Assembly (NCBI GenBank): GCA_913052435.1
Contig: CAJXDV010000024.1
Span: 1 to 11,786 of the forward strand
From: an uncultured Pelagibacteraceae bacterium
Lineage (GTDB): Bacteria; Pseudomonadota; Alphaproteobacteria; Pelagibacterales; Pelagibacteraceae
DNA: 11,786 nucleotides
Direction: 5' to 3'
Under the pieces are notes generated by a model that had not been told where the DNA came from, did no database searches, and was given only the letters and a program-made list of their open reading frames with translations. Shown one piece after another: positions 1 to 6,389 of this stretch. A program made the translations under genes and the position numbers. Every line of letters starts with the position of its first letter. Position 1 is the stretch's first letter.

Positions 1-51
1 CAGGTGGTTTTCAATCACCTAATCGGGGTTCGATTCCCCGTGGGACCGCCA
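1..51 (+). tRNA. tRNA-Glu (anticodon TTC), 3' part; 5' end lies outside the window
   Basis: The window opens inside a tRNA. The anticodon stem pairs 3-7 with 15-19 (GGTGG/TCACC, ending in a G-U pair) around the 7-nt loop TTTTCAA at 8-14, which places anticodon TTC at 10-12, read as Glu. A 4-nt variable loop (20-23) follows. The T stem pairs CGGGG (24-28) with CCCCG (36-40) around loop TTCGATT. The 3' acceptor strand is 41-47, the discriminator base is G48, and CCA is encoded at 49-51. The acceptor 5' strand and D arm are cut off. tRNA 3' ends are common integration sites and a recombinase lies about 9.4 kb away, but I found no second copy of this 3' end in the window. Confidence 0.93.
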
Positions 52-145
52 AAAGCTTGTCGTAATAGCTTAATACAATTAAATATATGATTTTTGTTAA
101 AAGAAATTTTTTTTATAGTAGTTTTGAAATTCCTTTAATTTTTTA

Positions 146-397
146 ATGTCCTATTTTGTTTATGTCCTATGCAGTAATAAGAATTCAAAATTCATAACTT
201 ATGTTGGTTACACAAATAATCTTAGAAAGAGATTATATTTGCACAATAAAGGGAGAGGCGCCAAATTTACAAGAGGAAGAAAATGGAAAATAATATATAT
301 TGAAAAATATTTTATAAAGAAAGCAGCTATTATTCGAGAACACTATATAAAGAAAAATAGAAAATTGAGAAATATAATTAGAGATAGGTACATATGA
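146..397 (+). CDS. GIY-YIG domain endonuclease-like protein (short, UPF0213/YhbQ type)
   Basis: This 83-residue protein is a single GIY-YIG domain, the normal size for the short stand-alone family. The GIY-like strand is FVY at residues 4-6, followed by YVG at 19-21. The catalytic-type Arg27 sits in a TNNLRKR segment, His33 follows, and the metal-binding-type Glu65 is in the REHYIKK helix. All key positions look intact, so it is probably a functional DNA-cleaving or DNA-binding domain. The role of the short family is poorly known; DNA repair or processing has been suggested, and related domains occur in homing enzymes. It is the first gene after the tRNA. Its stop overlaps the start of the next gene by 4 nt (ATGA), so the two are probably translationally coupled although functionally unrelated. 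No clear ribosome binding site precedes the ATG; a weak -10-like TATAGT is at 114-119. Confidence 0.88.
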   Translation: MSYFVYVLCSNKNSKFITYVGYTNNLRKRLYLHNKGRGAKFTRGRKWKIIYIEKYFIKKAAIIREHYIKKNRKLRNIIRDRYI

Positions 398-2499
398 AAA
401 AAGAAATAGCCATAATTCTTCCCTATAAAGAAAAGTATACACTAAATGAAGCTAGCGCGGCAGCTATATGGGTTAAAGACTATTTAGAACATAGTCTACT
501 TAAAGATAAAACTTCAGTATTTGGTTATCTTGAAGGAAAGTGTAAACCACTGACTAGTAATTTTGTAAATTTAGATATTTCAAACATCAAATATAAAAAA
601 AATTATTTTTATACTAAAAAATTTTATAACCATTATAAAAAAAATAAGTATGAAATAATTGAAATTCATAACAGACCGGAATCTTTAGTTTTTTTATTAA
701 AAAAACAATTAAATTGTAAATTTATTTTTGTTTATCATAACAATCCGCAAGATCTGAGATTCTCTAAAAGCGTGAAAGAAAGACTTTTTATTGCAAAAAA
801 TTGTGATCAATTATATTTTGTGAGCAATTGGGTAATGGATAAATTTTTTGAAGGTTTGCCTTTTGAATATAAAAATAATTGCGAAATTTTATATCCTGGA
901 ATAAACAAAATAAATAAATTTCCAAAAAAAGAAAAAATAATTATATTTACAGGCAAACTAAATTCTTCAAAAGGTTATGATATTTTTGGCAAAGCTCTTT
1001 TGAACATTCTAAACAAATTCACAAAATGGAAAGTTTATGCCATAGGAAATGAGAGAAGGGAGACTCACAATTTCATACATAAAAATTTTAATGTTATCGA
1101 TTGGTTACCCCACGAGAAAATACTAAATTACTATAAAAAAAGTTCAATCTCCGTTGTTTGTTCTAGATGGCAAGAACCTTTTGGTAGAACTGCAATGGAG
1201 TCAGCTGGTTATGGTTGTGCAACCATTACAAGTAACAGAGGCGGATTGCCTGAAACATTTAACAATAACCTAATTTTAAATAAACTAAACACACAGACAC
1301 TTGAAAAATTAATAATTAAAGTAATTAAAAATAAAAATCTACTTAGAAAAATCCAAATTAAAAATTTTAATAACGTTATACATAAAATTGAAAATTTAAC
1401 TAAAAAAATTGATAATCTAAAAAATAATTACTTAACCAAAAAAATAAATTATATTAGAAATAAAAATTTGAAAATTTTACATATTTCTAGTTTTGATGAA
1501 AAAAACAATCATAGATTATTTAACATTTCTATATCAAATAAAATAACAAGTGGCTTCATACGAAATAATCATGATGTCATTAATTTTAGCTACAAAGATT
1601 TCAATAAAAAACTATTATTGAAAACTAATGCTCATGTTAATTCAAAACTTCTTAATATAGCTGATAATTATAGGCCTGATTTAATCTTATTAGGTCACAA
1701 TAATATATTGAATAGAAAAACAATTGAGGAAATCAGAACAAAATATAATACAAAATTTGCTCTCTGGTATGAAGATCATTTAGTAGAAGGTGGCCCCAAC
1801 TATGTTAATAACCTCAATTTAATCGAGTCAAACGAAGATTTAATTGATCATTACTTTGTTACAACATTTCCAGATATTATTAAAACTAGAATTCCAAAAA
1901 ATAAATTAAGTTACATGCCAATTCCAGCGGATGAAAATATTGAAAATTTAGAAATATATAATTCAAAAAATAGATATAAGGATCTTTTTTTTGCACTAAG
2001 TCATGGTGTGAATTATGGAAAATTAAAACCAAGGAACATTGATGAAAGAGAAACTTTTTTAAATGAAATGATTCTAAAAAATAATAAATTTACATTTAAT
2101 ATATTAGGCTATGCTCATGAGCAACCAAAGTGGAACTATCATTATTTTAATGAATTATCTAAATGTAAAATGGCATTAAATCTAAGCAGAGGCAGACCAA
2201 CAAAATATGCTTCTAGCAATAGAATAGCGTCTTTAGTCGCTAACGGTATAATGACATTTATTGATAGAAAAACTAAGTTTTTTGATTTTTTTAGTAATGA
2301 TGAAATGGGTTTTTATAACAATGTTGAGGATTTGTTAAACCAAATAGATAAATTACATGGAAATATCAATAAAATAAATAAAATTTCAAGAAATGGTAAG
2401 AGAAAGTATTTCTCTATATTTAATAATTCTATCATATCAGAATATATATTATTCAAAACCTTCGATAAAAAAAATAAGTATAAATACGTTTGGGATTAA
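394..2499 (+). CDS. Two-domain glycosyltransferase: GT4 (GT-B fold) fused to a CgeB-like glycosyltransferase domain
   Basis: The 701 residues form two modules. Residues about 3-345 are a GT4-type domain: an acceptor-side half with EIHNRP (90-95), then the donor-binding half with TGKLNSSKGYD (186-196) and the EX7E motif E261-E269, followed by GGLPET (283-288). Residues about 359-700 form a second GT-B-like module resembling CgeB/Glyco_trans_1_2 proteins, with PDLILLGH (429-436), FALSHG (533-538) and NLSRGRPTKYASSNRIASL (596-614). There is no signal peptide or membrane segment, so it probably works on the cytoplasmic side of the membrane, adding one or two sugars to a lipid-linked glycan. The protein at 6390-8549 is a full-length paralog. 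Its start overlaps the GIY-YIG gene by 4 nt. Donor and acceptor sugars cannot be told from sequence. The second module could instead be non-catalytic. Confidence 0.9.
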   Translation: MKKEIAIILPYKEKYTLNEASAAAIWVKDYLEHSLLKDKTSVFGYLEGKCKPLTSNFVNLDISNIKYKKNYFYTKKFYNHYKKNKYEIIEIHNRPESLVFLLKKQLNCKFIFVYHNNPQDLRFSKSVKERLFIAKNCDQLYFVSNWVMDKFFEGLPFEYKNNCEILYPGINKINKFPKKEKIIIFTGKLNSSKGYDIFGKALLNILNKFTKWKVYAIGNERRETHNFIHKNFNVIDWLPHEKILNYYKKSSISVVCSRWQEPFGRTAMESAGYGCATITSNRGGLPETFNNNLILNKLNTQTLEKLIIKVIKNKNLLRKIQIKNFNNVIHKIENLTKKIDNLKNNYLTKKINYIRNKNLKILHISSFDEKNNHRLFNISISNKITSGFIRNNHDVINFSYKDFNKKLLLKTNAHVNSKLLNIADNYRPDLILLGHNNILNRKTIEEIRTKYNTKFALWYEDHLVEGGPNYVNNLNLIESNEDLIDHYFVTTFPDIIKTRIPKNKLSYMPIPADENIENLEIYNSKNRYKDLFFALSHGVNYGKLKPRNIDERETFLNEMILKNNKFTFNILGYAHEQPKWNYHYFNELSKCKMALNLSRGRPTKYASSNRIASLVANGIMTFIDRKTKFFDFFSNDEMGFYNNVEDLLNQIDKLHGNINKINKISRNGKRKYFSIFNNSIISEYILFKTFDKKNKYKYVWD

Positions 2500-2506
2500 A
2501 TTCTTA
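2473..2506 (+). repeat. Split direct repeat, upstream copy (15 + 10 nt with a 9-nt insert)
   Basis: AATAAGTATAAATAC (2473-2487) and TAAATTCTTA (2497-2506) are separated by 9 nt that encode the last three residues, VWD, of the large glycosyltransferase. The same two blocks occur fused, in the same order, at 3260-3284 at the end of the next gene. In both copies the second block begins with the stop codon. The exact matches were read directly. Confidence 0.85.
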
Positions 2507-2509
2507 CTG

Positions 2510-3277
2510 ATGTATATTTGTATTGCAGGAAAAAACAAATGCGCTATAGATGCTTTGAAATTTATTCTCCCTTTAAATAAAAAAAAAATTAAAATTTTAG
2601 CTCTGCCGAATCATAATGATAAAGGTAGGGATGGTTGGCAACCTTCGTTTAGAAAATTTGCAATTGAAAATAGAATAAGAATTGTAAAAATTAAAGAACT
2701 ATATTCTATTAAGGAGTTATTTTTTTTTTCTTTAGAGTATTTGAAAATTATTAAAGTTGAAAAGTTTAAAACGAACAATTTATTTAATTTTCATTTTAGT
2801 TTGCTACCAAAATATAGAGGTTGTCATACCAATTTTTTTCAAATTTATAATGGCGAAAAATATTCAGGGGTTACGATCCACAAAATTGACAGAGGTATTG
2901 ATACTGGTGATATAATTGATCAAATGAAATTTAAAATTAGAATTAATGATACAGCTCAAGAAAATTATTTAAAACTAATGGCATTCGCTATAACTTTATT
3001 TAAAAAAAATTTACATAACATTCTTAACTCTAAATATAAATTAAAAAAACAAGTTCTAAGCACAGGCAGTTATTATAGTAGAGGCAGCGTAAATTATAAA
3101 AAAATGATAAAAATAACCTTGAAGAAAAGCTCAATGAAGATACACAATAAAATTAGATCACTAATTTTTCCAGCGTACCAGTTACCAAAAGTTAATGGAG
3201 TGCAAGTCCAAAAGAGCGTTTATAAAAATAATAAAATTTATTTAATTGAAAATAATAATAATAAGTATAAATACTAA
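2510..3277 (+). CDS. Formyltransferase family protein, probable sugar N-formyltransferase
   Basis: This 255-residue protein carries the core of the 10-formyltetrahydrofolate-dependent formyltransferase fold. Residues 91-104 contain the NxH...SLLPxYRG signature with Asn93 and His95. Residues 120-136 contain GVTIH...DRGIDTGDI with Asp131. Asn, His and Asp form the family's catalytic triad, and the 36-residue His-Asp spacing equals that in the ArnA formyltransferase domain. Next to an aminotransferase and an oxidoreductase, the likely reaction is N-formylation of an amino group on a nucleotide-linked sugar. The frame stays open upstream to 2393, but that part overlaps the preceding gene and has no family similarity; the ATG at 2510 begins a beta strand (MYICIAGK) as expected and lies 10 nt after the previous stop. 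Its last residues (KYKY) are encoded by the repeat shared with the upstream gene. Homopolymers A10 (2579-2588) and T10 (2720-2729) lie inside. Confidence 0.87.
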   Translation: MYICIAGKNKCAIDALKFILPLNKKKIKILALPNHNDKGRDGWQPSFRKFAIENRIRIVKIKELYSIKELFFFSLEYLKIIKVEKFKTNNLFNFHFSLLPKYRGCHTNFFQIYNGEKYSGVTIHKIDRGIDTGDIIDQMKFKIRINDTAQENYLKLMAFAITLFKKNLHNILNSKYKLKKQVLSTGSYYSRGSVNYKKMIKITLKKSSMKIHNKIRSLIFPAYQLPKVNGVQVQKSVYKNNKIYLIENNNNKYKY

Positions 3278-3284
3278 ATTCTTA
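3260..3284 (+). repeat. Direct repeat, downstream copy (25 nt, uninterrupted)
   Basis: AATAAGTATAAATAC (3260-3274) is followed at once by TAAATTCTTA (3275-3284). It contains the last codons and stop of the formyltransferase and the A of the next gene's ATG. It matches the two blocks at 2473-2487 and 2497-2506, but lacks the 9-nt VWD insert found there. Confidence 0.85.
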
Positions 3285-4228
3285 TGTTTAATGCTTGTTT
3301 AATAGGTTATGGATATTGGGGTAGCAAGTTAGCTAGAAATTTCCAAAATTCTGAATTTTTTAATATTGTTTCAATATCTGATAAAAAGGTAAAAAATTTA
3401 ATTGCTGCTAAAAAAAACTATCCTCTAGCTAATTGTTACAAAGACTTTAAGAAGGCGATTAAAAGTGACCAGCATAATCTAGTAATAATTTCCACACCTA
3501 CAGCAACACACTTTAAGATTGCCAAATATGCTCTAGAAAATTTTAAGCATATTTTGGTAGAAAAACCTCTTTCTTTATCATTAACGGATGTCAAAAGATT
3601 AAATAAAATTGCAAGAGATAAAAAAAAGATGATTTTTGTCGACTATCCTTTTTTATTTTCAGGGACTATTAATTTCATAAAAAAAATAATCGATAAAAAT
3701 AAATACGGAAAAATTTTAGAGATAGAGTCATTTAGAGAACAAGCTCCAGTAAGAAATGATGCAAACGTAATATGGGACTTGGGAACTCATGATATATCAA
3801 TATTACTATACTTGATAAATAAATTTCCTTATAGAATCCAAACAATTAAAAAAAAAAATTTTAAAAATACTTTGTGTGATAGCGTTTATATTAATTTGAA
3901 ATATAAAAATAGTTCTAATGTATTAATTAGAAATTCTTGGCTTTCACCTACTAAAGTAAGATTAATCAAAATTAAATTTCAAAGAGCTACCTTATATTGC
4001 GATGAGAACGAATCTTTATATAAAATAAAAATTTACAAAAAAAAATTTATAAATGATTGGTCAAAATATAACCTGGAAGTACCTGAAATTGACCTTAATG
4101 AGCCACTTTCAAAAATGGTTAAATATATCTTTTATGCAATCAAAAGAAATAATAATTATCTTTTTAAGAAAAAGTTTAATGAGAAAGTCACTTTTCTATT
4201 AGATAAAATAAATAGAAACAATGGTTAA
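3284..4228 (+). CDS. Gfo/Idh/MocA family NAD(P)-dependent oxidoreductase, probable nucleotide-sugar enzyme
   Basis: The 314 residues have the family's two-part build. An N-terminal Rossmann fold has the dinucleotide motif GYGYWG at 8-13 and STPTATH at 70-76, then the hallmark EKP at 93-95 (Lys94 is the usual catalytic lysine). The C-terminal alpha/beta domain carries WDLGTHD at 164-170, which matches the usual catalytic Asp/His region. Enzymes of this kind oxidise or reduce a ring carbon of a nucleotide sugar, for example the C3 oxidation by WlbA/WbpB proteins or the ketoreduction by KijD10-like proteins. With the aminotransferase directly downstream (8-nt overlap), C3 oxidation followed by transamination is attractive but unproven. 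The substrate cannot be assigned. An A11 run lies at 3848-3858. No Shine-Dalgarno site is visible; the gene starts 6 nt after the previous stop. Confidence 0.88.
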   Translation: MFNACLIGYGYWGSKLARNFQNSEFFNIVSISDKKVKNLIAAKKNYPLANCYKDFKKAIKSDQHNLVIISTPTATHFKIAKYALENFKHILVEKPLSLSLTDVKRLNKIARDKKKMIFVDYPFLFSGTINFIKKIIDKNKYGKILEIESFREQAPVRNDANVIWDLGTHDISILLYLINKFPYRIQTIKKKNFKNTLCDSVYINLKYKNSSNVLIRNSWLSPTKVRLIKIKFQRATLYCDENESLYKIKIYKKKFINDWSKYNLEVPEIDLNEPLSKMVKYIFYAIKRNNNYLFKKKFNEKVTFLLDKINRNNG

Positions 4229-5354
4229 ATTAATAAATTTTACCGAAGTCAATCCAATATCAAGAAAGGTTGATCTATCAATCAAAAAAGAAATGTATTC
4301 CACGATTCTAAAAAAAAAATTTATATTAGGGAATGAGGTAAAAAATTTTGAAGATTCATTTTCAAAATTATCTAAAATTAAATATTCTGTCGGTTGCGCC
4401 TCTGGAACTGATGCGTTGATATTGGCTATTAAGTCATTAAATCTACAAAAAGATGATGAAATTATTATTCCTGCAATGACTTACATTTCCACGAGTCTTG
4501 CAGTTATACTTAATAACTTTAAAATAGTTTTTGCTGATATTGATGAGGAAACTGGTCTCGTATCAATTGCAAAAATTCATAAACTAATAACCAAAAAAAC
4601 TAAAGCAATTATACCTGTTAATTTATATGGTCAAAAAGTTGATATAAAAAAATTAAGAAAAGTTGTTGGAAAAAAAATTTTTATAATAGAAGATAGTGCT
4701 CAATCCCATTTTGCTTACAGTTGTTACAATTGTAGAAAAAATACCAATAGAAAATGCTGTAAAAAAGAAAGGAATGAAAAATTTGCTAATATAGCTTGTT
4801 ACAGTTTTTATCCTTCAAAAAATCTAGGTGCATATGGAGATGCTGGTTTAGTTGCAACTAATAATTTTAAAATATATAAAAAATTATTGTTACTAAGAAA
4901 TTTGGGTTCTGTAAAAAAAAATAAACACAATATAATTGGAATGAACAGTCGATTAGATACCATTCAGGCTGTAGTCTTAAAAAATAAATTGAAATCAATT
5001 TTAAAGTTAAATGATATAAGAAGAAAAATTTCCATTTTTTATGATTACCATTTAGGAAATATTAAAGAAATAAAGATTACAGATACGAAACCAGGCTCAT
5101 CAAGACATTTGTATGTCATAAGAACAAAGAATAGAAATAAACTAATAAAACATCTCTTATTTAAAAAAATTCATTGCCAGATTCATTATCCTTATAGTTT
5201 AAATAAAGCAAAATTTATTGATAGAAGAATTACTCTAAAAAATTCTGAGAATTGGGCTAATCAATGTTTAAGTCTACCGCTTCATCCAAATTTGAAAATA
5301 TTTCAAATGAAAAGAATTGTGAGTGAGATAAAAAATTTTTTCCAGCATAAATAA
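4221..5354 (+). CDS. DegT/DnrJ/EryC1/StrS family PLP-dependent sugar aminotransferase
   Basis: This 377-residue protein has the typical size and motifs of the family. ASGTDAL (60-66) binds the PLP phosphate, IPAMTYIS (83-90) and VNLYGQ (133-138) follow, Asp158 in EDSAQ contacts the pyridine nitrogen, and Lys200 in FYPSKNLGAYGDAG forms the Schiff base. It would transfer an amino group, usually from glutamate, to a keto group of a nucleotide sugar in the cytoplasm; the formyltransferase two genes upstream could then act on that amine. Between EDSAQ and FYPSKN it has an extended loop (about 166-190) rich in Cys and Lys, with Cys168, Cys171, Cys179 and Cys180, where many relatives have a short glycine-containing loop. 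The start overlaps the oxidoreductase by 8 nt, which suggests coupling. An A10 run lies at 4310-4319. Whether the amine goes on C2, C3 or C4 cannot be read from sequence. Confidence 0.92.
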   Translation: MVKLINFTEVNPISRKVDLSIKKEMYSTILKKKFILGNEVKNFEDSFSKLSKIKYSVGCASGTDALILAIKSLNLQKDDEIIIPAMTYISTSLAVILNNFKIVFADIDEETGLVSIAKIHKLITKKTKAIIPVNLYGQKVDIKKLRKVVGKKIFIIEDSAQSHFAYSCYNCRKNTNRKCCKKERNEKFANIACYSFYPSKNLGAYGDAGLVATNNFKIYKKLLLLRNLGSVKKNKHNIIGMNSRLDTIQAVVLKNKLKSILKLNDIRRKISIFYDYHLGNIKEIKITDTKPGSSRHLYVIRTKNRNKLIKHLLFKKIHCQIHYPYSLNKAKFIDRRITLKNSENWANQCLSLPLHPNLKIFQMKRIVSEIKNFFQHK

Positions 5355-5367
5355 ACTTTATATTTTA

Positions 5368-6312
5368 ATGTCTAAAAATCTAGTAATAAAAATGTCAAAC
5401 GGTTTTGGAAATCAAATGTTTTTGTATGCTGCTGCTTACGGCTTTTCAAAAAAATTAGGTTATAATTTATTGATCGATAATGAATCAGGTATCAAACACG
5501 ACTTTAAAAAGTGGGAGAAAAAAAAAAGGATAAATTGGAAACCCAACTACGAATTAGAGTTGTTTTGTCTTAATACAAAGATTGCTGATGATAAATATAA
5601 ATTTTTATCCACTAAAAAATATCTAAAAAGAAAATATATGAAATTCTTTGATAAATTTAGTCAAAAAAAAAATTTCTTGATTGAAAAAATGAGCAGCAAT
5701 AAAAAAACTAATTACTCTGATCAATATCTATTAGAAAATTATCACGACACAATTTACATGGAAGGATACTTTGAATGTGAAAAATATTTTTATGACTATA
5801 GAAATGACTTATTGAAGGAATTTTCATTTAAGTTAATTCCAAACCTAGAAAATAACCCTTTTATCAAAATAATTGAAAGTTCAAATGTTGTATCAATTGC
5901 TTTTAGAGCAGAAAGATTTTCTGAATTTGCTAATAATAGTAGTGCCAATTTACAAAAAACTGCAGATTTTGAAAAGCTTACCGTGAAATATATTTACCGA
6001 GGAGTAGAATACTTTAGATCAAAACTTAAAAATCCTAAATTCTTGATTTGGTCTAATAACTTTGAAAATTTAAATAATCATTTTGACACTAACTTATTTA
6101 CTTTTGTTAAAAACAAAGCTGAGAATAAAATATTTTTAGACTTTCTTTTAATGTGTAAATGTAAATATTTTATTGTTGGCCCTACAACTTTTCATTGGTG
6201 GCCAGCATGGTTATGTAATTACGATAAGAAAATTATTGTTTGTCCAAAAGACAAAGAACTAAATACATCGTCAAACTTAAATTTTTGGCCAGATTCTTGG
6301 ACAAAAATTTAA
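5368..6312 (+). CDS. GT11 family glycosyltransferase (alpha-1,2-fucosyltransferase-like)
   Basis: The 314 residues show GT11 hallmarks: an N-terminal NGFGNQMFLYAAAYGFSKKLG segment (11-31, the GGxGNQMFQYA motif), a central strand VVSIAFRAERF (174-184), and a C-terminal DFLLMCKCKYFIVGPTTFHWWPAWL region (258-282), corresponding to the conserved SxFSWWxAWL. The family moves L-fucose (or a related sugar) from a GDP donor onto a galactose-type acceptor. The central motif, usually HxRRxDY and involved in donor binding, reads AFRAERF here: only the first Arg (Arg180) and an aromatic remain. This could mean a different donor or a divergent subclade. The gene follows the aminotransferase after 13 nt. 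An A10 run is at 5663-5672. It may be the last gene of the upstream transcription unit, because a promoter-like region follows. Confidence 0.88.
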   Translation: MSKNLVIKMSNGFGNQMFLYAAAYGFSKKLGYNLLIDNESGIKHDFKKWEKKKRINWKPNYELELFCLNTKIADDKYKFLSTKKYLKRKYMKFFDKFSQKKNFLIEKMSSNKKTNYSDQYLLENYHDTIYMEGYFECEKYFYDYRNDLLKEFSFKLIPNLENNPFIKIIESSNVVSIAFRAERFSEFANNSSANLQKTADFEKLTVKYIYRGVEYFRSKLKNPKFLIWSNNFENLNNHFDTNLFTFVKNKAENKIFLDFLLMCKCKYFIVGPTTFHWWPAWLCNYDKKIIVCPKDKELNTSSNLNFWPDSWTKI

Positions 6313-6321
6313 TTTAATTTT

Positions 6322-6370
6322 TTTGCAATAAATTTGACACTTTGCAATGTTTTATGAAATATTATTTCAT
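6322..6370 (+). promoter_or_regulatory. Candidate internal promoter with direct repeats and a 17-bp palindrome
   Basis: The 77-bp gap before the second large glycosyltransferase is the longest in the cluster. It holds TTTGCAAT twice (6322-6329 and 6341-6348, 19 bp apart), a consensus -35 hexamer TTGACA (6334-6339) between them, and a perfect inverted repeat ATGAAATA-T-TATTTCAT (6354-6370) that covers the expected -10 area (AAATAT at 6357-6362 with 17-bp spacing). This would be a reasonable operator-promoter arrangement. The hairpin is not followed by a T-run, so a terminator is less likely. AT-rich DNA produces such patterns by chance, hence moderate confidence. Confidence 0.4.
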
Positions 6371-6389
6371 GTAATAAATTTTTAACATT

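Noticed and set aside
24..51. Attachment-site search: second copy of the tRNA 3' end near the recombinase or in the 11110-11613 gap
   Set aside because: Nothing convincing found; the best resemblance, GTGGACC near 11261, is only a few bases.
53..71. AAGCT/AGCTT hairpin just after the tRNA as a terminator
   Set aside because: Only 5 bp with a 9-nt loop and no following T-run; no stronger than chance.
2393..2509. In-frame upstream extension of the formyltransferase (start at 2393 instead of 2510)
   Set aside because: It lies within the glycosyltransferase coding sequence in another frame, has no family similarity, and the ATG at 2510 fits the first beta strand of the fold.
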